31,086 nucleotides of DNA from Lentinus brumalis (Eukaryota > Basidiomycota > Agaricomycetes > Polyporales > Polyporaceae). The translations under genes were made by a program, and so were the position numbers. Within the stretch, counting starts at the first letter, position 1; each line of letters starts with the position of its first letter. Under the pieces are notes generated by a model. It searched no databases, was not told where the DNA came from, and saw only the letters and a program-made list of their open reading frames with translations. Below are positions 20,559 to 31,086 of the stretch, in pieces. The DNA is taken from contig MARA01000111.1 in assembly GCA_001792895.1 (NCBI GenBank), positions 1-31,086 of the forward strand. Reading direction: 5' to 3'.

Positions 20559-23160
20559 CTAAGGTCGAGCTTGCATCTGGTGCATCGTCTTCGCGCTCCG
20601 CTGATAGCCTCGCCGCCGCCCGCCCGCGTCCGACCATCCCGGGCACGAGCTCGGGAACTGGCTCCTTTGCTGCGCGCAATCCGTTAGCTCCCCTCGTGGC
20701 ACGGCTGCCCTGAGTATTGACGTACCTCGATCTTGAACCCGTTCCACGCGGTGAGGAGGTCTCGCTTCTTGTCCTCCTCATCGACGACATCAATCAGGGC
20801 GTTCACGACGCTAGCAGTGCCGTCCAGGTTTCGGTCAGGATGCTCCACACTGTCGATATGAGGTCGCGCGCCGCGGACTCGTTCGCCCGATACGAGCGAA
20901 TCGCAGCCTTGACTGCGGGCACAGCGTGCGTCGGGTTCGGCGCAAGGCTTGTGAGGCGCACCACCAGTGCCGATAATCGAGGGTCCGCATCTGCAAGCTC
21001 GGGCTGGGCGACGGTCCGCGAGTCGCCTGCTGGCTCGACGCTCCCCGCCGGCCGTTAAGCTGCCGCCAAACGCCTCTCTCCGCCGCGCCCCGGCGGCCTG
21101 GGGGCGCGGCCCAGCCCAGGAGGGCCGGCTGTGTGCGGTGGAGGCTCGCGTTCGCGTTCGCGTTCACGGTCCCCTCTATCCCGCCGTCCGCGCCTGCCCG
21201 CGCCGCCGCCGCCGACATCTTCGAACTCGAAGTCGGCCTCCACGCGGCGGGCGTCCCGTTTGTCGCGGGCAGACATCTCGGCGCCGTGCTCCTCGACCTG
21301 GTGCGCTTTGAGGTCGATCGCGGAGCCGAACACGACGAACTTGCGCGCGAGACACTCGGCGCGTCTGCACGGGAAGTGGGCGTGCATGAAGTGCTCCTCC
21401 TGTGTGCGCAGCCATGGCGGATCAGTCTGTCTGATATGGTGGTAGGTTGAGATGTCTGATACGCACCAGGGCTTCGTAGTTGCGGAAGCTGCACGGCGGA
21501 TCGGAGATAACCGAGAAGTATAAACCATGAGCGACAGGAAGGTACGAGACTGCGAGAAGACTCACTAGTTGTCCTTCACCTCGTTACGCTTGCAGATGAA
21601 GCACTCCTCGTGCCTTTCACGCATGTGCGCGTAGAGCTCGTCGTCGCCGAAGAAGCACTCGCGGCAGAACTCGCACAGGGGATGGATGCCGCCTTCGATC
21701 TGTTGCGCTTGCTTGCCGTGGTCGCGTCTGTGCCCTCTGACCATGGACGGCAGGTGGATGGGGAGGACATTGGGGTCGTAGAGGGCGTGCTCATGGGCGA
21801 AGACCTTCTTGAAGCGTATGCACAGATCGCTGGTGGTGCCGATAAGTTCACTCCTTTATCGGAGCCGGAGTTGTAGGTGAACTCACCACATGAGCTTCCC
21901 GTGCGTCGCACGGGTGTGCAGCTTGAGGTCGCTCCATCCGTTCCCGATGAAGTCGCACTGCGGGTCGGGACAGTTGAAGCGGAGGAGGATGAGCGTCTCC
22001 TCCATCATCTCCTGGGTCTCGAACGAGATGGCGAGCTTCGCATCCCTGTACGGGATGGTGTCTGGAGTGTAGGACGACCAGGAGGCATCGGGAGACGTCG
22101 TGAAGATGACAGACGCTTGAGGTTCCTGTGTGCAACGATCAGGGCTCGTCCTTTACCCAAATATGAACGAGAGAAAGTGGGGGTGGATATTCGCCGGTCT
22201 GCCGGAATTCCACTGCTTTCCTCCTCCGCTGCCACTGCCATTGAAGACTAGCCAGTGCGATATCTTTCACTGCAAGCAGCTTCTACGCCTCAAAAGTTGT
22301 GCGACTGCGGACATACAGCTACAAGCGGGCAGGCAGGCTTACGCGTCGGGAGCGCGCTCGTCAGGTGCGAACATGGTGACAGTGGAAGTGTGCACCCGCC
22401 TGCCGCACTTCCGCCATGTTGCCCGTCGACCACTTTCGCTGCCACCGAGCTAGTGATAGCGTTCCCTATATCAAAATAGGGCTGGCATGTGCAGTACGCA
22501 TACCCACATGGTAGAGGGGTGTGCCCGGGGTCAGGGATTGCTCTGTCAGATCTTGCAATAGATCACAGGCGGAGCGTAGCGGCACGGAGTTCACGCAGGA
22601 AACCTCTCAACTTCGTGACGACTGCTTCTCTCCCAGGTCACGACTATTCGCGACATTGACCGCATGTCTTCCAGTGCAGCATCCGTCTTGGCCTGAGGCC
22701 AGTGGAAGTGAAGGGCGAAACAGTGGAAGTCCGAGGAGCTCCGACGTTCACAACTGTCGTGAACGCTGAGCGCGACTGAAAGCGCGTCACGCACCTTGCA
22801 AAATGTACACTCCAGCTTCTTGTAGAGGGCCCGCAAACGCAAGGCGCAGACGTGGCAAGTCCTATGGTTGCACTCGGAGAGGGACCAGTACTTGACAGGC
22901 TCCGCGCAGATCCAGCAGATGGTGCTCTCGTCGACGGGCTCGGCGTCGGCATCAGTACCATTGTTGACTTCTTGCAAGGTTGCGTTCTGGTTGATCTGGG
23001 CCTCAGACTTTGCAGCAGGGAGGCTGTCGGGCTTGGAGATCTGTGCAGGATCGCGCGGTGCGCCGTTCTTCTGCCCTCCGCGCCCACGCCGTCCTCGCTG
23101 TGCTCCGCGACCGCGAGTGTTCTGAGCGCGAGCTTGGGTTGTCGTCGAAGCAGTAGACAT
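20559..23160 (-). CDS. HEL2: Hel2/ZNF598-type E3 ligase, unit U3, C-terminally truncated by frameshift
   Basis: Exons (minus strand): 22795-23160, 21887-22125, 21566-21829, 21467-21488, 20726-21399, 20559-20669. The protein matches U1 and U2 through the RING and all fingers. It shares with U2 the extra C in exon 5, giving a stop at 21055 and a predicted product of about 411 residues. Downstream of that stop this copy is intact where U1 and U2 are broken (LAPNPTHAVPAVKAAIR is in frame near 20915-20965). However, it has its own single-base loss near 20837 (SILD becomes SILT, then shifted), so the ancestral C terminus is not readable here either. Exon 6 follows a 56-nt intron and runs into unit-tail sequence. 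Confidence 0.8.
22126..22794 (-). other. HEL2 intron 1 (669 nt), U3
   Basis: Read by eye, this intron is identical to the U2 intron, including the four-G run. No internal gene is recognised. Confidence 0.75.
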
Positions 23161-23547
23161 AGCGGTAGGTGATTGGCCGATGGAGGAAGGAGGAGGAGCA
23201 GACGGCGAGATGAGGATGACTGCAAGCCTCTCAGCGGAGCCGGTTCCCGAAAAGGCAAGGGCCCGGACAGCTTCCGAGTAGTGATGGGAGAGTGGAGTAA
23301 GGGCCACGGCAGACGAACGAGCGCTGCCCTCGACCTCGACTGCACGACTCGCAGCTTGCCCTCTGCGCCCTTGGTCGACTGCGCCTGAGCCCTCCTCACG
23401 CGTCACCCGCACTCGCTTGCCACCGTCGTCATACGCCCCTCGTTCTCTCCCCTCGGCTCGCCCTCTCTCTGCCCGTCCGCCGGCCTCAGGTCTGCGCCGC
23501 TTCCCGTGGCTCGCTCCAGCTGTCTGTATGCACCCGCGTCTCTGCAC
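23161..23547 (-). promoter_or_regulatory. HEL2 5' region, U3
   Basis: Identical to U1 and U2 up to about 23543, about 385 bases before the start codon. There ctctgcactcg replaces ctctggcactcg, and dense differences start. This marks the right edge of the identical core in U3. Confidence 0.45.
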
Positions 23548-24061
23548 TCGAGCAGCACCATGTACTCAAAGTCGATAGTAATGCTATGAGTCTTGCCCGG
23601 CGCCGTTGCAGTCCGAGCAGCAGATCGCCTCAGCCTCTGGTGAGTCCAATACCCGCATATCACGCCCTCCTCTTCGCTTCGAGCACAACGCATCGACGAG
23701 TCCCACCCAAGTCTGCAACATCGACCGTCCCCTTGCCTTCTCCTTCGCGGTCTGAGCAGGTGCGCCCGCTTCTTGCCGTATACTGTCGCCTAACACCGAC
23801 TGCCAGTCTGGGAGAGACGAAGTTCGCCCGCACGCGACCATGCGAATGTCATACACGCTCGCCACGGACGCCACTGATGTATTCACGCATACATACAGGC
23901 CACCACACTGTCCGGGTTCGCCGGACCTCCGAAGCAGCATACCTCCCCGTACGTAGCCCTTCGGCTGCTTCTCTGGACACGCTTTGCCAAGGCGCACCGT
24001 ATCCCGACTCGGCCAACGTCCCTTCTAAGCTCCCGGGTCTTCCCTCCGACAACATGTCTAT

Positions 24062-24435
24062 CTAACCGACACCTATCAGCCGTGCAACCGACGCCCACAG
24101 AGCACGCAAGAACCTCTCCCGCCCCCTCACATATCGACTGTCAGCGTCACGCAGCGCACTGTTCCTGTACGCGGCGGGTATGAGCATTTCCTCGATAGGT
24201 CGACGGACGTCACGCTCACCTGAGTCCATGCACCAACAGTCGACACGGAGAGCAAAGCGCGACGGTCGTGGGATGGCCCGGCAGACGTCGGACACAGTTG
24301 TGGGATAGACAAGCCCGATGACGAGCCAACAGAGGGCAACGACAAGGACGGGCGACGAGGAAGGGAGAGGGTCGGCGGCGCACAGGTGAGGGAGCGAGCT
24401 CTGAACAGCATGGTCGCCTCCAGCCCGTACTTATA
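24062..24435 (-). other. Candidate Z, U3
   Basis: The TATAAG box (complement of 24430-24435) and the first intron-like interval (24165-24219, 55 nt) are kept. The second interval has grown to 69 nt (24062-24130) through internal indels, with both ends intact, which is how a real intron would diverge. The 76-residue frame of U1 and U2 is shifted by one base in the leader. Downstream on the minus strand a frame starting MLSEGRPGSLEGTL is open to 23849. No family was recognised. I see no gene from 23548 to 23848. Confidence 0.2.
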
Positions 24436-24714
24436 CACGTCTAGGGCCAGACAAACACGCCACGCGCGGCGTTCGCGCACGGGCCAGCCCTCTCCGTGTT
24501 CGGCTCTGCGAAGGCATGCACCCGTACGCGATGACGGCGTTTGGAAGCCTAGCGGCCGCCGTCCAGATGGGAGCGACGAGTGTGTATGTTCATGTTCGCG
24601 AGTCTCAGTCACGACGTCGCCCCAGTTGCGATGTGCTGACGACCCGAGACGTGACCGTCCGCCTCCGCACGTACGCGTCCCGTACCTAGCTCCTGTTGCA
24701 CAGTACACAATGCC

Positions 24715-25541
24715 ATGTCGTTCCACAGTCCACAGTCCACAGTCCTCGCTGCCTCAGCCTGAGCAGAGCTGCATCCATGGTGCGCCCTGCTCAACTCCAA
24801 ACTGACACGCTCCAGAGTCGATCTCGCCGGACCCGAGCGACGGCTCGAGGGCGCTCTCGTCGCGACGTCGGGCCTGCGCGTTGCTTGGAAGCTACAGGCC
24901 AGATGGACGGCCTCGTCCGGCGCGGCGGCAGGACGTTACGTACGTCTCCTCGGTCGATCTGTGTTCACGCGGCGACGCTCAGGCTCAGCACTCTTCCAGT
25001 ATGGTTATGCAGAGCCAACCATACCTTTCGACTGCGAACTGACGAGCCACAGGACGCGACGCAAGGCTCAAGCTCTGGACCGTCTGCAGAGACAGCGTGA
25101 AGATGCGAAGAATCAAGATGACTCGGGCCGCGATCAGGGCTTGGGCACCCGCTCGACATCGACACCGAGCTCGGGTACAGGCCTTGAAGCTTGAAGCTTC
25201 ACCGCCCCGCTCGCTCGCTACCTCGCTGCTTCGATCGACGATCTTCGAGTCGCCGGGGCAGGACACTTCGTGAGGCTTGCGGTCGAAGTGCGTCTAACAG
25301 CCCGTCGGTGTGTCGCCGTCCGACTCACCATTGTCACCACCGAGTGAGCTCAGAGACTCAGAGAGCACAGGCGTCGACCGGCGATCCGTGTGCAGCGACC
25401 TGCCCCGGTCGCCGTGGTCGCAACCGTCCCACCTTCCGGACCGACTGCGAAGCGCGAAGCGACGTCTGCCTCGTCGCTCGGACGGACGGGTGCTTGTCAT
25501 CGGACGGCAGCAATAATGGTAGACCCGCCCTGCGATGCTAA
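24715..25541 (+). other. Block X, 5' part, U3 (interrupted)
   Basis: The IPFDCELTSH exon is present (about 25018-25140). It is interrupted soon after by an extra T near 25142 (cttgggc versus ctgggc) and by the 7-bp duplication shared with U1 near 25190. The ASIDDLRVAGAGHFVRLAV stretch is present in another frame at about 25230-25290. It is a decayed copy of the U2 form. Confidence 0.3.
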
Positions 25542-28500
25542 CTCGGAGCGGCGAAGGCTGTCGATTGCGGAAGGTACGTACATACCGGCCTTGGCTTTGC
25601 GTGCGTACGCTGAGACGCCTCCTGTGCAGCCCGGATTCGCATCTGCGGAGTCCGAGTCCGAGGGCGCATACTTGAACGTTTGTGTGCACAGTGCGGCGCG
25701 GCTGCTCGAGAACGCTGCCTCCGAGGTTAAGCTGGGGCCCCACGGCGCACACGACGCGGACGCGGATGTTGCGTGTTTGAGACTGGAGAACGGCGAGGAC
25801 GATGGGATGCAAGCGACGGACATGCCGCGCCGGTCGAGGTCTGGAAAATGAGAGTGAAAGTCCCGAGCAATCAAGCCACTGCTAATACGGATGTCTAAAC
25901 GGTGGCTGGACGGTACGCTCCCGCGCGTTCTCTTTCGGATTCTGAATGGACGAGTCTGACGCGACTCCTCGATGACAGGACTCTCCACCGACGTGTCGCT
26001 GTCTTCGGAGGGTATACGTAGCGGCCAGAAGCAAGCGGCAACGGCCTGGCAGTCACGCTCGACGGGACGGTTGGGGAGACATATCGCTCAGCAGTAGACG
26101 ACGGCATTCCCGGACAGCCGTGACGATGCACAGAGGCGGCGAACTGTGCCCGCGTGTCCTCGACACCTTCGAAACACGGAACCGAGTGCGAGAGCGCAGG
26201 CTCACTGAGACGACGGTGAGGATGTTCCCGGGAAGCCTGCGTCGTCGAGAACTTGGACATCGGCCTTCTGACTGTCCTCATATGTCTAGGTACACCTCGA
26301 CGAGGCTCACGTCCCAACAGTAGGGACTGACGGTACCCTCAGTACTCGAGCCTTGCATGGTGATCTCCACGAGGCCACCTTGGAGGCTGCAAGACGAACG
26401 ACTCGGATAACCACGGCGTACTAACTGGATATGATCGCAGGGCTCGCGAAGTACGATTTGGACCTTCGTCAGGGACGAACACATGGCGATCGTCTTATAT
26501 TCAAGAGGTGCCCAAGGCGCATGGTTGCGACAAGCTCACGCTGATTGTTTCGTTTCAGAGCAGGCGAGAACGTCTCAAGCAATGTTGTTGTCTCCGTCGC
26601 GAACATCATCGGGCTGGGACTAAGCAGTAGACAGGCATGGCTATTGCAGATTGCCCGCGGACGCGAGCGGCGAGCTTCGCCTTTGCTTGTGCTTCATGGG
26701 GAACCGGGGAGACGTCCTGACTACACTCATGGTTCAAGATCCGTCGGACAAGATACTTAGAGCAGCTCGCAGGTATGTCTTTCTGTCGCTGCGCGTGTAT
26801 TGGTATGTACTGAAGTCTCGACCCGTTGCGCAGGTTCATACTACAGCTCGAGTGCTAGTCCTAAGCTCTCGAGTCGGAGCTTTGCTAGCTCGAATACGCA
26901 CACTCGTAGCCCCCGACTCGCCTCAGCGTGGACACGGCGTGGACACGGCGTCCCTGACGACGCACTCGAGCATCAGAGAGAGGGACTCGAAGACGTCAAG
27001 GTCTCTCGGTTGCTTCGAACTCCCGCCAGATCCTAGTAAGCAGCCGTGCATTTCGAGGCGGTCTATTCGTCGTCTGGCCGATTATCATGTCTGTAGCACA
27101 CGCACGATTCACGAATGACCAGCCCGGGGACTGGCGAAGAATTCGCCATCCCACGCCAGCAATGAGTTCCAGGGAGTGTCGTCCTGTGCTTACAATAGAC
27201 GCACTTGATCAGGCTCCCGAGTAGGCGGCAGCTGGCAGGATCGCACGCAACGCACGAAGCAGCGCGATCCGTATCTCTTCGGTTCTACATCGTTGAGAAG
27301 TCATAGGGTGAGCTTATGTTCATGTCGTTTCACCCTCTTGCATGCTGAAGTACTCGTTCCAGTGCCTTATCTGTGTGCACCGGTGCTGTTCTCAATTGTG
27401 GAGGCACAGGTATGTCTGACGCGGACAAGTTGCAAGCACGCTTGAGTTGGCAAGAATATCATTCGCATTCGGACGTTACTGGCGACGCGATACCGGGCAA
27501 CTTGACACGAGGTATCAATCCGCGCCGATTGCGACCTGTGATTTGCGCAATGCAAGGCCCCGAACACGCAGCAGACAACCTGTTCAGTATGCCGCCACTC
27601 TCACGCAACGCTGGCAACTCGGTCGACGATGCACCTTCGCGACCACGACTCAAACGCGTAAAGCGGTTGACATCTTCCCTTTGTCATAGGTATCATGCAG
27701 CAGCACCGGGCTCACGACACAGCGCCGTCTGCGCAAGCCCATCTCACACTTGTTTCTGCCCGGGCCCAATTGTTGTGCCCGCACCCGGTATACATTCCTC
27801 AGCGGGCATGCGGTTGGCAACTAACCGGTATGTGCCTCAGGGCAGTCACCGTCCCGTGAGCTGTCTGCCAGGTTGCATTGTGTCGCGTATGCTGTACCGA
27901 GCTATTGCCTCGTACATGACAAGTACGCTCCAGAAGACTATTACTCACTCGCTTGTACTTCAGGTAACTCGGAAGAACAGATTCACATCCAGTTTGTTCG
28001 GGACGGCGACTTCGGTTGACGAACATCGCTGTCGGCACTGACTCTGCTGTTTCAGGCCTGTCAACTATATGACCGCAATGAGCAGCTGCAACCGCTGAGT
28101 CCTGCATCCGGCGCATTGACACCTGTCATACCACACAGACGCAGTAGAGAAACATTCGACTGGCCAAACCTTCTCTCTACGATCCAGTCCCCCGCACGCC
28201 AATGCATCAAACCTTGCAGATGCCAATGGTTAGACCTGGCGGGCATGCACCCGGAGAAGCACGCACGAAACTCCACCTTCTGTGACTCAAGCCAATGACA
28301 GGACTTCCGTTCGTATACCCGACACTATTCTGCTGCATCGCACGTTCAGCTGACACCTCTGATAGTATAGAAGCCAGGATAAGTACCTGGTGCTCAGATG
28401 CGCTGGAAGTCGTTGCCTCCCGAAACCTTGTTCTCTTCTACGACGGTATCGTGTGCCACGGTGGTTGGCCACTGTGTTTCACCTTCCAAACCCTAGCAAA

Positions 28501-29072
28501 ATAACGATCTCTGTCGCCTGCTACCTGCCTGAGCTCTCGTAGTAGGGCAACACCGGACGGTATCTTGGCTGCACGCTCCGAGAGTATCTACGACTCAGCT
28601 GCCTCCAGTCTGCCATGCTTCCCATCTTGTACCTGCCACTCCAACTTTAACCAACACTGGGAGCAGCCGACGATCGATCATGTCAATTAAAGTTACGACC
28701 GCGCTTTGTTCGGAACGGGCTGAAGAGCACATGCGGTGTCAACACTAATTACCATGAGGACGAGGAGGACAGTGTTGCTTTGGAGATCGAGGATACAAAC
28801 GAGTACTGAGGATTGTATGGACCGCTGAACAAGCAGAACACGAGCTGGAGGGAGATCCGGCACACGGTGGTAATTGTGGCCGCTTGAATGTGCTATACCC
28901 GATGTCACCGAACAGGATGTCCGGGCAGGCACGCTCTATTGAGATGGCAGCCTTAGCCACCCAGGAGATTCTTACGAAACCCGCGATACCGTCGGACGGA
29001 TGCACGGATACTCAGCATTCACGATGTCAGTTCTCCCATGGAAACTTCTAGCCTTACTTACCAGAAGACCTA
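25542..29072 (+). pseudogene. Decayed plus-strand exon-like blocks between X and Y, U3
   Basis: Exon (a), near 25620-25850, reads ARLLENAASEVKLGPHG and continues DVACLRLENGEDDGMQATD. Exon (b), 26440-26507, reads GLAKYDLDLRQGRTHGD. It is preceded by a perfect TACTAAC branch point at about 26419-26425 and followed by a 51-nt interval. Exon (c), 26650-26772, reads DASGELRLCLCFMGNRGD. Exon (d) is 27846-27963. U3 keeps (a)-(c) in the frames seen in U1, with amino-acid changes. No family was recognised. Nothing was assigned from about 28110 to 29072. Confidence 0.4.
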
Positions 29073-29216
29073 CGGTTCTCCTCAGCCTCCTTCTCGCCCC
29101 TCCTCCTTCCCTGTCCCTCTCTCCATTATACCGGCACTTCGAGACCCCAACCCCTAGTTCTATGTGAGATCCTCGAGGCTTCTTGTCCCTTTGCAGTGCA
29201 CACTACAGTCACATTG
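29073..29216 (+). promoter_or_regulatory. CT-rich start region of gene Y, U3
   Basis: Equivalent pyrimidine-rich tract at about 29078-29130, upstream of the ATG at 29217. Confidence 0.35.
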
Positions 29217-30647
29217 ATGAAGAACAACGGCCGTGATGTATTGAAGACTCCCTACGGTACACAGCAGCCTCCAACGACGCAGACACGAGCATCTGGTATG
29301 TAGCACCCACCACTCAACCATCGTGCTCATGCAGCTACCTCCCAGCTAGTACCTTCAAGCAGCTGCCACGAGCTTCGACAAGACGAAGCTGGGCGGATAG
29401 TCCCTGCGCAGACGACCGGCACACGACAATCATGTTCCTGTGCGAGGTCGGGTCAGTGTCATGTTAACCACCTTGTCCTCGAACGTCTTCCACCACCGTC
29501 GTTCGCATAGACACGACCGCACGTGGCACGCAGTCCACGCCGTACTTCTGCGGCTGATTGAGCGTACCAGCATGCTCCAAGTCTCCGAGATGGGTACATC
29601 CCTAGCTTTCACCTCAAAGGAGAGGTCGGCCGCTGACTGTCTACGTCTATCAGCCAGGTCACGGCAACCTTGCTTCACGGTTGCGGCATCGCCGGCGTGA
29701 ACCTCCCCACCTGCGCATGGGTCATCGGGTCGCTACGCCGTGTACGTACCTCCTCTCGATTCCCTCGTGTAGCTGGCCAGACGTCCTGTCTCTTCGGATG
29801 CAGGTGCTCGGCCAGCTCACGGGAATCTGGCGCAACCGTCATATCGCCAACGAGTGCCACCGTGACCTACCTGGTAGTCTTGACTAACGGGCACGTACCT
29901 TCCTCGCACGTCATGCTGCTCCTCATTTTCTGACGCACGGTTATACCAAGCAGGTCAGCACGCGACTTCAACGCAGGCAAATGCACGCGGAGGACGCGTC
30001 TCTGGCTATCACATCACATCAGCACTCAGGCTCCCCGCGGAGACATTCAGTAAGTACCTTTGGCATCCAAGCACTTGCGACACTAGCTGAATTTCCATTG
30101 TCGTCCAGTGCTCCCATGCCTGGTAGTCAAACCGTGTCGCGTGCAGTACGCAGAGACGTGCGGCGAACGGCGCGACTGGCATCTAGGAGTCCTCCGGCAC
30201 GACAAATCTGCGATAGATGGCACGCATCTTCCAGCGAATGTTCGCGTGCGCATCACTTCCAGGCGACGTGCCAACGGTCCAGGCTTCGCGCCCGGACGCG
30301 CCAAGGCAGGAGTCGCGTCACAACCCGGGTCGACCGGTACGTACCTGTGCTGTATACTTATGCGCGCTGATTGACGCAAGACTCACCAGATTGGTTTGCA
30401 GCGGGTCCGGCTGCACTCGCGGTACACGTCCAGCTCGTGAGACGCGTCGTAGAGGTGTTCAAAGACAGTACTAGTACCGAGCGGCACAGGTGAGCACACT
30501 AGTAGTCGAGACTGTGGGAAGCCCGCGCTGACGTCGCTATATGCAGTGTTCACTGGGCCGTAGAGAGCGACGTGTAGCAGAGAGGCAGAGGTGATGGTGG
30601 TCGGAAGCAGAGTCGCGGACTTGGAGAACGCGCGAAGTCGGGCATAG
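29217..30647 (+). pseudogene. Gene Y, U3 copy (broken)
   Basis: Exon 1 (29217-29295) and exon 2 (29363-29439) are together three bases longer than in U2, so the downstream phase is kept. The frame in exon 2, however, hits a TAG after SFDKTKLGG. Exon 4 has the U1 length without the U2 two-base insertion and reads into VLGQLTGIWRNRHIANECH. The fifth and seventh donors are GC, as in U2. The ninth interval's upstream exon has gained tactag near 30470. It is clearly the same gene as in U1 and U2, with independent lesions. Confidence 0.45.
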
Positions 30648-30736
30648 GCGCCCGTTGTTCTCGTGTGGGCGCAAAGTCCGCCAGAACGCGTTACTGTCTC
30701 TGTAGTACTCCTGCACCGAAGTAGACCGTAGTTCGC

Positions 30737-30853
30737 TGGATAATATATCTTTACTCCCTCATCTCACCCGCTCGATCGAACGCGGAGTTTGCGTGCGGCC
30801 TCCTCCTCGAGAGACTGCACTCGCACATATGACGGGCGAAAGAAATATATTTC
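30737..30853. terminator. AT-rich zone at the 3' end of Y (U3)
   Basis: ataatatatc at 30740-30749 and gaaatatatttc at 30842-30853 are both unchanged. In this copy the fused HEL2 exon of U4 stays open past the palindrome to 30751, so here the palindrome would lie inside that reading frame. Confidence 0.3.
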
Positions 30854-31080
30854 GTGCTACAGACACATCTCCTGCATGCGAACGACGTCAACAAGACCTC
30901 CCCTGCACCCATCTTCCAGCACGACCTGCCCACCGCCCCTACCGTCGCTATACTACCCCCAGAACACCCTAAGGTCGAGCTTGCATCTGGTGCATCGTCT
31001 TCGCGCTCCGCTGATAGCCTCGCCGCTGCCTGCCCGCGTCCGACCATCCCGGGCACGAGCTCGGAGAACTGGTTTCTCTG
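30751..31080 (-). CDS. HEL2: Last exon of the U4 HEL2 copy, fused to the tail of U3
   Basis: On the minus strand, after the 3' splice site GCGCAG at 31081-31086, the exon reads QRNQFSELVP in the HEL2 frame. It then continues GMVGRG and on through the last ~300 bases of U3 to a stop at 30751. The U1 copy has Thr after LVP, which fits the usual family ending. The U4 copy has about 100 extra codons derived from the unit tail. Unlike U2 and U3, this exon has no frame loss at the junction. Only this exon is visible, so the rest of the U4 gene is unknown. Confidence 0.6.
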   Translation of the reverse strand, partial: QRNQFSELVPGMVGRGQAAARLSAEREDDAPDASSTLGCSGGSIATVGAVGRSCWKMGAGEVLLTSFACRRCVCSTKYISFARHMCECSLSRRRPHANSAFDRAGEMRE

Positions 31081-31086
31081 CTGCGC
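31053..31086. repeat. Start of fourth unit U4 (cut by window end)
   Basis: After 31052 the junction string gcacgagctcgg begins again, followed by the HEL2 last-exon sequence and the 3' splice site of its last intron (GCGCAG on the minus strand at 31081-31086). The array therefore continues beyond the window. Confidence 0.9.

Larger units (their letters stand above)
10358..20642. repeat. Tandem unit U2 (10.29 kb)
   Basis: Second copy in the same orientation. It is closer to U3 than to U1 over much of its length: both share GC donors in gene Y, an agcaga insertion near 14511/24766, and the +1 insertion in HEL2 exon 5. It lacks a 7-bp duplication (ttgaagc) near 14930 that U1 and U3 both have, and lacks the tatac insertion near 15731 that U1 and U3 share. 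The relationship is therefore a mosaic. Confidence 0.95.
20643..31052. repeat. Tandem unit U3 (10.41 kb)
   Basis: Third copy, same orientation and gene order. It has the most divergent stretch between the HEL2 promoter and block X (about 23545-24130), where many indels distinguish it from U1 and U2. The HEL2 core is as identical to U1 and U2 as they are to each other. Confidence 0.95.

Overview
The window looks like GC-rich nuclear DNA of a filamentous fungus, most likely a basidiomycete (agaricomycete/polypore type). The evidence is short GT...AG introns (mostly 55-76 nt) with CTNAY or TACTAAC branch points, CT-rich tracts just before start codons, and a spliced gene that is clearly the fungal Hel2/ZNF598 ribosome-collision E3 ubiquitin ligase. 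There are no bacterial operons. I found no rRNA, tRNA or CRISPR array, and no insertion sequence.

The whole window is a head-to-tail tandem array. Three complete units (U1 6-10357, U2 10358-20642, U3 20643-31052; periods 10352, 10285 and 10410 bp) are followed by the first bases of a fourth (U4, 31053 onward). Each unit has the same layout: (1) a HEL2-like gene on the minus strand; (2) its CT-rich promoter; (3) a weak spliced minus-strand candidate, 'Z', with a TATA box; (4) a plus-strand gene-like block, 'X', divergent from Z; (5) about 3.5 kb of decayed plus-strand exon-like blocks with strong splice signals; (6) a CT-rich promoter and a plus-strand multi-exon gene or pseudogene, 'Y', with nine regularly sized intron-like intervals; (7) an AT-rich convergent 3' zone, after which the HEL2 3' end of the next unit begins.

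The most striking point is uneven divergence. About 2.3-2.5 kb holding the HEL2 promoter, the RING exon, a 668-nt intron and all zinc-finger exons is almost base-for-base identical in the three units, introns included. The rest of each unit differs by many substitutions and indels. In U2 and U3 a shared +1 insertion truncates the HEL2 frame to about 410 residues, and indels resume immediately after that early stop. U1 keeps the HEL2-type last exon at the window edge, while the last exons of U2, U3 and U4 run into the tail of the preceding unit. This suggests that the amplification breakpoint lies inside the HEL2 last exon.

X, Y and Z are not recognised families. Their frames are broken in at least some copies, so exon models are approximate. 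Statements about them rest on splice-signal geometry and comparison of the three units by eye.
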